From: Patescibacteria group bacterium
GTDB taxonomy: Bacteria > Patescibacteriota > Patescibacteriia > 2-12-FULL-60-25
Direction of reading: 5' to 3'
Assembly: GCA_028715505.1 (NCBI GenBank)
Contig: JAQURS010000005.1
Span: forward strand, 1 to 64,000
DNA: 64,000 nucleotides
The translations under genes and the position numbers were made by a program. The notes beneath the pieces are model-generated. The model did not search any database and was not told where the DNA came from. It worked only from the letters and a program-made list of their open reading frames with translations. Positions 9,130 to 16,985 of this stretch are shown here, one piece after another. Position 1 is the first letter of the stretch. Each line of letters begins with the position of its first letter.

Positions 9130-10983
9130 ATGTCCACGCTGGAGGCGATTAAAACCAACCTGGCCCGAGTCATCGGCGAGCTCGCCGAATCCAAAGTCCA
9201 ACCCCAAGAGATCACCGCGCCGCCCAAACCCGGCATGGGCGATTTGGCTTTTGGCGTTTTTAAAATAGCCAAGGAGAAAAGCCAAAGCCCGAGCAAGATC
9301 GCGGAGGATTTGGCCGCGGCTTTCAAGAACAACGACCCGACCATCAAATCAGTCGATGCCAAGGGGCCTTATTTGAATTTTACTTTACGCAACGAAGCCA
9401 TCGCCGAACGCGTGGTCAAGGATATCGAAGCCGAAGGTGAAAAATACGGGCAACAGAACGTCGGCCAAGGCAAACAAATCATGTTGGAATACGCCAACGT
9501 GAACACGCACAAGGAATTCCACGTCGGCCATTTGCGGAATATTTTGATCGGGCTTTCGACGCACCGCCTTTTGGACAATGCCGGCTGGCGCACCATCCCG
9601 GTTTCGTATATCAACGATTTGGGTTCGCACGTGGCCAAATGCCTTTGGCTCTTCGTGCGAAACCATTCCAAAGCCGTCACCCAACCAAAGAAGAAAGGGA
9701 AGAACCAAGAGCCTGCCATGGATGAAACCGCTTGGACGGCTTACGTCATCAATAATTTAAGCGCGCCGATGGTGCGCAAGATGATCGAATCGATCCCGAC
9801 GGCCGAAAGGACGGGTAGCTATCTCGGCTACATTTACGTTGAGGCCAGCAAACTTTTGGAAGAGAACGAGGACTGGAAAGCCGAAGTCTCGATGGTCCTC
9901 AAAAAGTTGGAAACGCACGATCCGGCTTGGACTTTGCTTTGGCAGGAAACGCGCCGTTGGAGCATCCTCGAATTCAGCCGGCTTTTGCAGGATTTCGGAG
10001 CCGTCATCGAAAGGCAGTATTACGAAAGCGAACTAGTCGACCAAAGCCACGAAGTCGTGGATGAGCTTTTGGAAAAGGGGATAGCCATGGAATCGCGGGG
10101 CGCCATCATCGTCGACTTGGACGCTTATCCCGATCCGGAAGTCCAAAAGCAAAAGTTGGGCGTTTTCATCATCCGCAAATCGGACGGCACGCTCATCTAC
10201 GCGGCCAAGGATATCCCGCTTGCGGAATTGAAGTTCATGGAATACCCGGACCAGGAACAAAGCATCATCGTGGTGGATTCCAGGCAATCGCTTTATTTCA
10301 AGCAGCTTTTCGCCACCCTCAAAATCATGGGTTACGCCAGGCCTTTTAAGCATCTGGCATACGATTTTGTCACTCTGCCCGAAGGTGCCATGGCCAGCCG
10401 CAAGGGGAACGTTATTTTTCTTAAGGATTTGATGGAAGCGACCGAGAAGGCGGCCCGTGAAGAGATCCTCAAAAGGCACGGCGAGGAATGGAACGAAGGC
10501 AAAGTGGAGCACGCGGCTTGGTGCATTGCCTCGGGCGGCATTAACTTTGCTATCCTCAAACAAGATCCGGAGAAGGTGATTGTTTTCGACATGAAAAAAG
10601 CCCTGTCCTTCGACGGGGATACCGGCCCTTATGTCCAATACGCGGCCACCCGCTTAAATGCTATTCTGCGCAAAGCCGGAAAAATCTCGTGGGGTAAAGC
10701 CGATTTAACCTGTTTAAAAGAGGAGGCTGAAAAAAGATTGGCTTTGTGTTTGGCTGAATTGCCGGCCGTTTCGGCCCGCGCGGCTGAATCCTTCCGACCC
10801 TCGCTAATCGCGCAATGGTTGCTTGAAGCGGCTTCCTTGGTAAACACTTTTTACCGCGACGTGTCGGTTTTGGAAGCTCCTGAAGAGACGAAAAAAGCCA
10901 GGTTACGTTTGGTATCGGCCGCTAAAATAGCTTTGGTCAACGCTTTAGGTTACCTGGGCATCGCTGTTCCGGATGCCATGTAA
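9130..10983 (+). CDS. argS: Arginyl-tRNA synthetase
   Basis: This 617-residue class I synthetase charges tRNA-Arg. The N-terminal Add1 domain contains PGMGDLAF (about 34-41), the HIGH motif is HVGH (131-134), and the second signature reads MASRKGN, the usual ArgRS form instead of KMSKS. The C-terminal DALR anticodon-binding domain closes with LGIAVPDAM. A short basic insertion near residues 185-195 (KKKGKNQ) is lineage-specific. The gene starts 3 nt after the tyrS stop, so it is read from the tyrS promoter. Confidence 0.96.
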   Translation: MSTLEAIKTNLARVIGELAESKVQPQEITAPPKPGMGDLAFGVFKIAKEKSQSPSKIAEDLAAAFKNNDPTIKSVDAKGPYLNFTLRNEAIAERVVKDIEAEGEKYGQQNVGQGKQIMLEYANVNTHKEFHVGHLRNILIGLSTHRLLDNAGWRTIPVSYINDLGSHVAKCLWLFVRNHSKAVTQPKKKGKNQEPAMDETAWTAYVINNLSAPMVRKMIESIPTAERTGSYLGYIYVEASKLLEENEDWKAEVSMVLKKLETHDPAWTLLWQETRRWSILEFSRLLQDFGAVIERQYYESELVDQSHEVVDELLEKGIAMESRGAIIVDLDAYPDPEVQKQKLGVFIIRKSDGTLIYAAKDIPLAELKFMEYPDQEQSIIVVDSRQSLYFKQLFATLKIMGYARPFKHLAYDFVTLPEGAMASRKGNVIFLKDLMEATEKAAREEILKRHGEEWNEGKVEHAAWCIASGGINFAILKQDPEKVIVFDMKKALSFDGDTGPYVQYAATRLNAILRKAGKISWGKADLTCLKEEAEKRLALCLAELPAVSARAAESFRPSLIAQWLLEAASLVNTFYRDVSVLEAPEETKKARLRLVSAAKIALVNALGYLGIAVPDAM

Positions 10984-10989
10984 CCAGGC

Positions 10990-11017
10990 TTGACATTTTT
11001 TTATTTTTTGCTATATT
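10990..11017 (+). promoter_or_regulatory. Promoter of the 200-residue orphan gene
   Basis: TTGACA (10990-10995), a 16-nt almost pure T spacer and TATATT (11012-11017), preceded by CCAGGC as in the promoter at 2770. Confidence 0.7.
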
Positions 11018-11046
11018 GACGCATTAGTCCTTTTTAATATCTTCTG

Positions 11047-11112
11047 TTGAAATCGGCATTTTTAAGCTGAATTGAGCTATTTTTGGCTTAAAAATGTCGC
11101 TTTCAACCCAAG
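11047..11112 (+). promoter_or_regulatory. Long 22-bp leader hairpin
   Basis: GTTGAAATCGGCATTTTTAAGC-type arm (here described by its ends GTTGAAA and TTTAAGC) pairs with a downstream arm from GCTTAAAAATG to TTTCAAC. Over 22 bp there is one mismatch and one wobble. It lies in a 155-nt leader ahead of the gene at 11185. A smaller hairpin (GGGG with CCCC) follows near 11135. The function is unknown. Confidence 0.5.
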
Positions 11113-11184
11113 CAAGCCGAGATACGGGGATGGTCCCCGCAATCGACAAGCCGGTAAGTAGGCGATAAACCAAGGAGCCTTGTC

Positions 11185-11787
11185 ATGACGACACGTGTTG
11201 TTACCGACGAGCTGTTGGGCATCTATACGCGCCGTGAACACGAACTGTTCACCCGCCTCAGCAAGGGGATCCTTTCCATCGACCGCGTTCTGGACGGTCT
11301 CCAGAATTTGATGGAGGGCAACTTCGACGCCATCCCCGCCTGCCTGCACCGCCTGATCGATTGCGACGCGGGCCCCTACCTTCCGGAAGGTTGGCAGGTC
11401 AAGCCTGAGGATCAGCTCCCGGGGGCGGTCAGCGGCCAGATCGAGTTCGACCCCGCGAAGATCACTTTCCATCTCGATGACCAGCAGAAGGATGGCAAGA
11501 CGATCGTCGGGAACGAGTTCAAGGAGAAGCTTGCGGGGAAGCTTTTGGCCAAGGCCAATATGCTCGACCACCTCCTCGCCAACACGAACCTCATCCCCGA
11601 ATCGTGGAAGAAGGACGAGCAGGGTCGTATCCGCTACATCTACTTCTGGGGCACGATCTATCGCGATCCGGATGGCAACTTGTATGTCCGTGGCCTGTGC
11701 TGGGACGCCGGCAGGTGGGACTGGCTCTACGACTGGCTCGACAAAGAGTTCGATGGCCAGAGTCCGGCCGCGCTCCTCGCGAGTTAA
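11185..11787 (+). CDS. Uncharacterised 200-residue soluble protein
   Basis: ATG at 11185 follows an AAGGAG Shine-Dalgarno site. The protein has a helical N-terminus, a mid-part with LPEGWQVKPEDQL and a C-terminal half ending in a tryptophan-rich stretch (CWDAGRWDWLYDWLDKEF). It has no signal peptide or membrane helices. Codons are strongly C/G-ending (CTC, GAC, AAG) compared with the neighbouring argS and bactofilin genes, which suggests either high expression or a different origin. It has its own promoter (10990), structured leader and terminator (11817). No family is recognised. Confidence 0.75.
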   Translation: MTTRVVTDELLGIYTRREHELFTRLSKGILSIDRVLDGLQNLMEGNFDAIPACLHRLIDCDAGPYLPEGWQVKPEDQLPGAVSGQIEFDPAKITFHLDDQQKDGKTIVGNEFKEKLAGKLLAKANMLDHLLANTNLIPESWKKDEQGRIRYIYFWGTIYRDPDGNLYVRGLCWDAGRWDWLYDWLDKEFDGQSPAALLAS

Positions 11788-11816
11788 GCATCCACTCCAG
11801 CCATTCCAACTTCGAT

Positions 11817-11851
11817 GGGGTCTCGCGCGAATCTGTGCGGGGCCCCTTTTC
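11817..11851 (+). terminator. Strong intrinsic terminator
   Basis: A 12-13 bp stem with several G-U pairs runs from GGGGTCTCGCGCG to GTGCGGGGCCCC, followed by TTTT. It ends the gene at 11185-11787. Confidence 0.75.
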
Positions 11852-11932
11852 CATTTTTCAATTTTTTAGTACTGGATCGGGCCAATACATTCATTTGACT
11901 AGCTTTCGCCCGACCAGTAAGGTTTGGCTGCT

Positions 11933-12412
11933 ATGTCATTTTTTGGTAACACGCCCACCGATGAAGGTAAGGCTTCGCCGGTCAGGCCCGAAGGTAATCC
12001 ACCTTCCCACCAACCTATTTTCAATACCTCAAATAACAAAAATGTGCCGGCGACCATCATTGCCAAAGGCGTCAAATTGGAAGGGGAGTTTAAGAGCCAA
12101 GGCGACGTGCTGATCGAAGGTGAAGTCGTAGGCAACATCCAAACCGAAGGGCTTTTGACGGCCGGTCCGGAATCGGTCATCAAGGCCGGCATTGTGGCCG
12201 CCGACGCGGTCATTGCCGGCAAAGTCGAAGGCAATTTGCAAATCAAACATCGATTGGAGATCAGGTCTACGGCCAAAGTTGAGGGCGACACGGTTTGCCA
12301 GACCATCGGCATCGAAGCGGGCGCCATGCTGCAAGGTCAAGTGCGATGCGGCGAGGAAACAAAAGCCCCGGCCGATCCGCAACAAGCGACGGTCAAAGCA
12401 GAAAGCAACTAG
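11933..12412 (+). CDS. Bactofilin family cytoskeletal protein
   Basis: This approximately 159-residue protein has the right-handed beta-helix core of bactofilins (DUF583), from about residue 35 to 130, with repeating short strands such as LIEGEVVGNI and AVIAGKVEGNL. The N- and C-terminal tails are short, Pro- and Gln-rich and unstructured, as in the family. Bactofilins self-assemble without nucleotides into filaments linked to cell shape or the envelope. An in-frame TTG lies 9 nt upstream, but AAGG is correctly spaced only for the ATG at 11933. It precedes a lipid-kinase-like gene. Confidence 0.88.
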   Translation: MSFFGNTPTDEGKASPVRPEGNPPSHQPIFNTSNNKNVPATIIAKGVKLEGEFKSQGDVLIEGEVVGNIQTEGLLTAGPESVIKAGIVAADAVIAGKVEGNLQIKHRLEIRSTAKVEGDTVCQTIGIEAGAMLQGQVRCGEETKAPADPQQATVKAESN

Positions 12413-12457
12413 TAAGGTGTAACGAGTACTGAGTAAGTACTGAGTGCTCAGTGCGTT

Positions 12458-13258
12458 ATGAATCCCGCTTACGCCTACATTTACGACGACTTTTTGATAG
12501 AAAAGCCGTACCAAGATATTTTGGATTCCTTGGAAACCAGGTTGGCCACTTTGGGTTTGGGCGGGCGGATCGGCCGGCTGACTCTTTTTAGGAACGCGCA
12601 GGAGTTGGTGGAGGATTTTGTGAGGCAGGGAGTAAAAACAATCGTCATTGTCGGCAATGACAACACTTTAGACAAGGTCATGTGGTTCATGCCGGATCTT
12701 TCGGTAACCATGGGCTACATTCCTTTGGCCGAACCTTCCGGTATCGCGCAACTATTGAACATCCCTACGGGTTTGGCCGCTTGCGATGTTTTAAGCGCGC
12801 GCTTGATCGAGACTTTAGACGTGGCCAAACTTAATGACCGATATTTTTTATCCGAAGTCACTTTTGAAAACACGACGGCCACGTTGACCGTCGACGGCAA
12901 ATATAGTTTAAGCCTGACTAAAGGCGGAAATTTAAGCATCAGGAACTTAGGCAGGGCCTTAACCGCGGAAGGCCATCTGGCGAACGCCCAAGACGGATTG
13001 CTCGAGGCTGTAATTTCACCCCAAATTCCAAGCGCCAAAACCAGGCTTTGGACCAAGCTAAAAGTCGTGCCCCCGCAAGAGACCAAGGTGACGTTCAGGG
13101 CCGGGGAAATAGTCTCGCAGCAACCGCTCGGCGGCCAGGCGGACCGTTTTTCGGTGAGTGGTTTTAAATTTTCAGTTTCAGTCGTCCCGCAAAAGTTCAG
13201 AATCATCATGGGCAGGAAGCATGTCGGACAAAGTCTGGCGGCGGCTTACGGAGAATAA
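12458..13258 (+). CDS. Diacylglycerol-kinase-like protein with a degenerate GGDGT motif
   Basis: The 266-residue product follows the fold pattern of the DAGK/YegS lipid kinases: an N-terminal Rossmann-like half with IVIVGNDNTLDKVMWFMP, then MGYIPLAEPSGIAQLLNIP matching the family GIIPxGTGNDFA region, and a C-terminal beta sandwich. The catalytic GGDGT is changed to GNDNT (about residues 67-71) and the GTGND element to AEPSG, so activity is doubtful or the substrate differs. No membrane segment is visible. The start has no strong ribosome-binding site. Assignment is by pattern and is moderate. Confidence 0.6.
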   Translation: MNPAYAYIYDDFLIEKPYQDILDSLETRLATLGLGGRIGRLTLFRNAQELVEDFVRQGVKTIVIVGNDNTLDKVMWFMPDLSVTMGYIPLAEPSGIAQLLNIPTGLAACDVLSARLIETLDVAKLNDRYFLSEVTFENTTATLTVDGKYSLSLTKGGNLSIRNLGRALTAEGHLANAQDGLLEAVISPQIPSAKTRLWTKLKVVPPQETKVTFRAGEIVSQQPLGGQADRFSVSGFKFSVSVVPQKFRIIMGRKHVGQSLAAAYGE

Positions 13259-13287
13259 CAAAAACCGCGCTTATCGCACGGTTTTTG
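13259..13287. terminator. Bidirectional terminator
   Basis: AAAAACCG pairs with CGGTTTTT around an inner GCG/CGC stem. It can end the kinase-like gene on the plus strand and the tRNA-Val transcript on the minus strand. Confidence 0.7.
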
Positions 13288-13292
13288 ATGGT

Positions 13293-13365
13293 GGACGCCG
13301 AGGGATTTGAACCCCCGACCCTCTCGGTGTAAACGAGATGCTCTAACCAACTGAGCTAGGCGTCC
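13293..13365 (-). tRNA. tRNA-Val (anticodon TAC)
   Basis: Read on the minus strand this folds as a 73-nt cloverleaf: acceptor stem GGACGCC/GGCGTCC, D-loop AGTTGGTTAGAGC, anticodon stem TCTCG/CGAGA with loop TTTACAC, and T-loop GGTTCAAATC. The anticodon is TAC (valine). The CCA end is not encoded. Confidence 0.96.
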
Positions 13366-13451
13366 AAAACGCCCGGCTATGTTAACCCGCCCAAGCCGTC
13401 TTGCCAAGACGACCTTTCGTTGCTATCCTAACGGCACAAAAATCAAATCAG

Positions 13452-13538
13452 GCTCGGGTGGCGGAACTGGTATACGCACTAGCTTGAGGTGCTAGCGGGC
13501 GCAAGCCCTTGGAGGTTCAAGTCCTCTCCCGAGCACCA
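13452..13538 (+). tRNA. tRNA-Leu (anticodon GAG)
   Basis: An 87-nt cloverleaf including an encoded CCA. The acceptor stem is GCTCGGG/CCCGAGC, the anticodon stem CTAGC/GCTAG encloses TTGAGGT (anticodon GAG), and the long variable arm typical of leucine tRNAs is present. A terminator follows within 7 nt. Confidence 0.96.
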
Positions 13539-13544
13539 TCGAAG

Positions 13545-13565
13545 GAACCCGCAAGGGTTCTTTTG
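13545..13565 (+). terminator. Terminator of tRNA-Leu
   Basis: GAACCC and GGGTTC form a stem with a GCAA loop, followed by TTTT. Confidence 0.75.
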
Positions 13566-13593
13566 CATTCCCGTATGATATACTTTGGGCTGT

Positions 13594-14424
13594 ATGTCAT
13601 TAAAAGTGATCGCCTTAGGCTCGGGAGTCTGCGCCAACATGTGCTTGCCTGGCCCGCGCCGATTTCCGCCCGGTTTTTTAGTGGATGTCGATGGGAAGTT
13701 ATTACTCCTGGATGTTAGCGAAGGCATTCGGTTTAGGTTGGAGGACGCCGGCTACGATTACGGGAAGATAGGGCACGTGGCGGTCACCCATGTCCATCCT
13801 GACCATGCCGACCTTTCGCCTTTCCTTCAAGCCAAGCTTTGCCGCAATTTGTGGTGCCAAACGGAAGAGGGTACGGATAAGTTATCCGTTTACATGCACG
13901 AGATCTCAATCAAGGGATTTGAAGATACTTGGAGATGGAGGCATCCCGAAGCGGGAGAAAAGCTTAACCATTTTCCGGACAAATTTAAATTCGAATTGCA
14001 GCCGATCAGGGGAGGATGGGAAAAAGAAATTTTCAAGGGCTTGATCCTTAAGGCTTTCGGCGTTTACCACGGTTTTGGCCAACATCCGGCTTTAGGTTTC
14101 AGGGTGGAAGTCGGAGGCCAATCGATTGTTTACACTGGTGATACCGGGCTAACCGAGTCATTATTTTCAAACGTTGAGAAAGCCGACCTTTTGATCGCCG
14201 ACTGCAGCGCCAGGATTGGGCAGGAGTACACGGGCGGTTACGGCCATATGGGGCCTGGCCAATGCGGGATGTTAGCTTACCGTTCGCAGGTCAAAGAATT
14301 GTGGTTAACGCATTACGTCGGTTTCGACACGCCGGCCGCCATGGAAGCCGAAGCGCGCAAGTCAGGTTTTGCCGGAACGGTAAAAGTCGTGACGGACGGA
14401 ATGACTTGGACTGGTAAAAAATGA
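13594..14424 (+). CDS. Metallo-beta-lactamase fold hydrolase (RNase Z/PhnP-like)
   Basis: This protein of about 276 residues has the MBL fold signature THVHPDHADL (near residues 66-75), which binds two metals. Further metal-ligand candidates follow in YHGFGQHPALGF, YTGDTG and the final WLTHY histidine. The overall layout (no signal peptide, GDTG motif) resembles the RNase Z/cyclic phosphodiesterase branch rather than secreted lactamases. The substrate is unknown. ATG at 13594 is preferred over a TTG 9 nt upstream because TATACT lies 9 nt before it, giving a nearly leaderless mRNA. The stop overlaps the next promoter. Confidence 0.82.
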   Translation: MSLKVIALGSGVCANMCLPGPRRFPPGFLVDVDGKLLLLDVSEGIRFRLEDAGYDYGKIGHVAVTHVHPDHADLSPFLQAKLCRNLWCQTEEGTDKLSVYMHEISIKGFEDTWRWRHPEAGEKLNHFPDKFKFELQPIRGGWEKEIFKGLILKAFGVYHGFGQHPALGFRVEVGGQSIVYTGDTGLTESLFSNVEKADLLIADCSARIGQEYTGGYGHMGPGQCGMLAYRSQVKELWLTHYVGFDTPAAMEAEARKSGFAGTVKVVTDGMTWTGKK

Positions 14425-14430
14425 TATAAT
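14425..14430 (+). promoter_or_regulatory. -10 box for the 90-residue membrane protein
   Basis: A perfect TATAAT starts directly after the preceding TGA stop and ends 11 nt before the next ATG. It shows how tightly promoters are packed against coding sequence here. Confidence 0.5.
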
Positions 14431-14441
14431 CCGATTGAAAT

Positions 14442-14714
14442 ATGTTTTTACAAATCGTCATCGGTTTGGTCTTGGTAGTTTTCGGCGCGGCCATAACCAT
14501 AAAGGCCAACCAGGTTTACGAATGGTTTGGATCAATGGAATGGGCTGATCGCTACCTGGGTGCCGGAGGTTCGCGTCTTATGTACCGGGTTTTGGGCATA
14601 GTCATGTGCCTGATCGGCTTCATGGTGGCCACTAATTTGTGGTCGGCGTTTATGCGGGCGACTTTGGGCGAATGGCTTAACCTGAATCCAAAGAACCAGA
14701 TCACTTACGAATAA
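14442..14714 (+). CDS. Small membrane protein with two helices
   Basis: The product is 90 residues, with a hydrophobic helix at 3-21 and a second at about 49-68, separated by a short loop containing WFGSMEWADRYLG. It resembles small conserved hypothetical proteins of candidate phyla, but no function is known to me. It is followed after 2 nt by a methyltransferase gene, so the two are probably co-transcribed. Confidence 0.7.
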   Translation: MFLQIVIGLVLVVFGAAITIKANQVYEWFGSMEWADRYLGAGGSRLMYRVLGIVMCLIGFMVATNLWSAFMRATLGEWLNLNPKNQITYE

Positions 14715-14716
14715 TT

Positions 14717-15301
14717 ATGCAAGGCTTTGTCTTGCGGAGCGGAACTGAACTGATTAATCCTTTTAAACTTTTGGAGCGGGTTGGCATCCGCAAAAATTGG
14801 CACGTGGCCGACATGGGTTGCGGGTCGACCGGGCATTTCGTTATTCCGGCCGCCCAATTAGTCGGTCCGGACGGAATCGTTTACGCCGTGGATATCCGAC
14901 GGGATTTTTTGGATCATGTTGACCGCTTGGCCAGGCACGACCAAATTTTTAATATTAAAGCAGTTTGGTCCGACATGGACGTTTACGGCGCGACCCGCAT
15001 CGATCCGGGCTCATTGGATCTCTGCTTGCTCATCAACAACCTTTATCTTTCGCAAAACCGTCCGGCTTTGATTCGCGAGATGGCTCGCCTTACCAAGCCC
15101 GGCGGGCGCGTCCTGATTGTCGAATGGAAAGCTACCGATACCGTCATCGGCCCGCCTGAGGATAGACGACTTTCTTCCGAGCAGAGCCAAGCCATTTGCC
15201 AAAGCCCATATCTGGAATTTTTGGAAGAAGTCGATGTTGGCCATTCGCATTACGGATTGCTTTACGAAAGAACGGGGGAACCTGTCGATAGCCAGTCTTG
15301 A
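14717..15301 (+). CDS. Class I SAM-dependent methyltransferase
   Basis: The 194-residue protein has the Rossmann methyltransferase core: motif I VADMGCGSTGHFV (about 29-41) for SAM binding, an acidic residue at the end of strand 2 (AVDIR), motif IV LDLCLLINNLYL and post-motif KPGGRVLIVEWK. It is of the UbiE/Methyltransf_11 type and short. The substrate cannot be told from sequence. It starts 2 nt after the small membrane protein gene. Confidence 0.85.
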   Translation: MQGFVLRSGTELINPFKLLERVGIRKNWHVADMGCGSTGHFVIPAAQLVGPDGIVYAVDIRRDFLDHVDRLARHDQIFNIKAVWSDMDVYGATRIDPGSLDLCLLINNLYLSQNRPALIREMARLTKPGGRVLIVEWKATDTVIGPPEDRRLSSEQSQAICQSPYLEFLEEVDVGHSHYGLLYERTGEPVDSQS

Positions 15302-15358
15302 CCTGCCCTTGCTAAATCCCTCCGTTTGAGGCAATCTTTCCGCCAGAAGCATAAAACT

Positions 15359-15763
15359 ATGAACCTCTTAACCCTGAATTTTTGGTTCCAGATGCAACCG
15401 CCCATGTTCCTGGCATGGGTGAATATTTTCTTTTTGGTCGTTTTCGCGGCCATGGTTATCGTCGGCATCATCGCGAAAGTCTATGCCGTTAAATCGAATT
15501 TAGAGAAGTTGCTTCGCCGGGCCGTGCATAGGGCGGGAAACCTGCTCCTGACCATGGGCTTGATCGGGCTGTTGATCTGCTTCTTCACGTACGAGACCGT
15601 TCCGATTTTGAGCATGAGGATTTGGCTATTGGTCTGGTTAGGCAGTGCCATCGCTTGGGCTTGGAGCATCATCCGTTACGTCAGGGTGGAAATACCGGCC
15701 AAACACGAAATGCAAGTCGAACGGGAACGGGTGAACAAGTGGTTGCCCAAGGCGAAAAAGTAA
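15359..15763 (+). CDS. Uncharacterised integral membrane protein
   Basis: From ATG 15359 the product is about 134 residues with three to four hydrophobic helices (roughly 17-40, 58-80 and 85-107) and a basic C-terminal tail rich in Lys and Arg. An upstream TTG (15326) would add 11 non-hydrophobic residues and is less likely. It is followed immediately by yraN (stop and start codons adjacent), so the genes form a short operon. Confidence 0.65.
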   Translation: MNLLTLNFWFQMQPPMFLAWVNIFFLVVFAAMVIVGIIAKVYAVKSNLEKLLRRAVHRAGNLLLTMGLIGLLICFFTYETVPILSMRIWLLVWLGSAIAWAWSIIRYVRVEIPAKHEMQVERERVNKWLPKAKK

Positions 15764-16120
15764 ATGAATTTCAGTAAACAAATATTCGGACAAAGCGGCG
15801 AGCAAATTGCCGCCTTGTTTTTTGAAGAGAAAGGTTACAGGGTCATCGAACGCAATTGGCGATGCAAGACAGGGGAGATCGATCTGGTCGTGAGACGGAA
15901 TGATGAGTGGCGGTTTGTAGAAGTTAAAACCCGCAGTTCGGATCGTTTTGGCGTCCCTGAAGAATCGATTACGCCGCGTAAACGCGACCATTTTTACAAA
16001 TCAATCCAATGGTACGTTTTGAATAATAAAATAGTATCGCAAGACATCCATGCTGACGTTTTGTCGATTGTCATAAACGATAGGGATTTTGACGTCCGTT
16101 GGTTGCCCGACGCCTCTTGA
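15764..16120 (+). CDS. yraN: YraN/UPF0102 family nuclease-like protein
   Basis: This 118-residue protein carries the UPF0102 signature: GEIDLVVRRNDEWRFVEVKTR, with E38, D40, E53 and K55 giving a PD-(D/E)XK type active-site layout related to Holliday junction resolvases. The family's role is still unclear; a DNA repair or transformation function has been suggested. The length is normal. Its last codons overlap the -35 box of the next promoter (16117). Confidence 0.9.
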   Translation: MNFSKQIFGQSGEQIAALFFEEKGYRVIERNWRCKTGEIDLVVRRNDEWRFVEVKTRSSDRFGVPEESITPRKRDHFYKSIQWYVLNNKIVSQDIHADVLSIVINDRDFDVRWLPDAS

Positions 16121-16145
16121 CAGGGGAGGTAAAATTTGCTTTAAT
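16117..16145 (+). promoter_or_regulatory. Promoter overlapping the yraN stop
   Basis: TTGACA (16117-16122), a 17-nt spacer and TTTAAT (16140-16145). The -35 box spans the yraN stop codon region and sits in the loop of a CCTC/GAGG hairpin. Confidence 0.65.
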
Positions 16146-16215
16146 TGCAGCGCTACATCGCAACCGCGCATTTCGCGCAGAAAGAGGATGTGACCATGCG
16201 ACAGGAGATGGGACC

Positions 16216-16431
16216 GTGACGAGGTCGACGAAGACCGAAAAAAGCTTGAATCGCGCCGACGGCATCACCAGCATCAGCACCAGCAGTACCAGCAGCATCC
16301 ACCACCGCATCGCGAAGCAGCAGCTCGGGCGCCTCGACGACAAGGGCGAGCTCGACCTTCACTTCCCGCACGCGCGCAACGTCGGGCTCGAGGTTCGCCA
16401 CAGTAGCGACGCGGCCGGCGTCGAAGTCTGA
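16216..16431 (+). CDS. Small hypothetical protein, 71 residues
   Basis: GTG at 16216 follows an AGGAG site with 7-nt spacing, behind the promoter at 16117. The product has a Ser/Thr-rich stretch (GITSISTSSTSSIHH) and then a charged part with LGRLDDKGELDLHF. It has no membrane segment. Codons are nearly all C/G-ending, unlike yraN. A longer reading from 16099 would start inside yraN and is rejected. No homologue is recognised; existence rests on the signals and codon bias. Confidence 0.45.
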   Translation: MTRSTKTEKSLNRADGITSISTSSTSSIHHRIAKQQLGRLDDKGELDLHFPHARNVGLEVRHSSDAAGVEV

Positions 16432-16582
16432 TCTTCCTGCGTTCGCGCCCCTCCCACACGAATCGACGGCGTTCGTCGTCGATCACATCTCGGGCCATAA
16501 GCCTCGCGTCCTGCGATGGCTGGTCCAAATCCCGTTCTCAGGCCTCGCTTCCCGCGGGGCTTAATCATATCCGAATTTAATT

Positions 16583-16606
16583 TCACGTCTTGACGTGATT
16601 TTTTGT
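16583..16606 (+). terminator. Intrinsic terminator with an embedded TTGACG
   Basis: TCACGT pairs with ACGTGA around CTTG, followed by TTTTTT. The loop and right arm contain TTGACG, so the element may double as a -35 box for the downstream region, as seen at 19525 and 22162. Confidence 0.65.
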
Positions 16607-16985
16607 TTCCTGCATCATACTGGCCCTGGGACGTGGGGCAGAGCCACGCGCTCGCGAGTGCCTCATGAGGCCTGGAAAGGAAATTCATAAGATGTGTGTG
16701 CGTAAGGACCGTTGAAGGGCCCGAGGAACGAGCAATGCCCAACCGATCACGCGGCCAGTGGTCGCGTGATCAGAGAGGAGGTTTGATCACTCCCGTTCTC
16801 AGCGCCTCGTAGCAGTTGCTCTCTCACCAGGAGGCTGTCATCGCATGATGGCAATCAATTCGTCCAAGCTGTAGCACCCAACGCCGAAGTTGGCCGCTAA
16901 GAGATCGTCTCAAGGCGGTGTCCTTAGTCTGGAGCCCTTGCGGCTCGCTTATCTTGACCCACGATCTTCGTGGGTCGCTGCATAT
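16607..16985 (+). other. Hairpin-rich region with three tiny ORFs, no clear gene
   Basis: This 380-nt stretch holds no long ORF. It has perfect hairpins GATCACGCG/CGCGTGATC (about 16744-16770) and GACCCACGA/TCGTGGGTC (about 16956-16976), and three tiny ORFs with Shine-Dalgarno sites: 7 codons from ATG 16692, 25 residues from ATG 16735 (starting MPNRSRGQW, after GAGGAA) and 9 residues from ATG 16845 (after AGGAGG). I did not find the signature sequences of RNase P RNA, tmRNA, SRP RNA or 6S RNA. It could be a structured RNA or a leader-peptide region. Confidence 0.35.

Noticed and set aside
12413-12457. Repeated AGTACTGAGT units between bactofilin and the kinase-like gene
   Set aside because: Only two short copies within 30 nt; too little to call a functional repeat.
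16607-16985. RNase P RNA, tmRNA, SRP RNA or 6S RNA
   Set aside because: I looked for the P4 GAGGAAAGTCC core, a tmRNA acceptor end and tag frame, and the SRP GGAAGGAAGCAG core; none is present.
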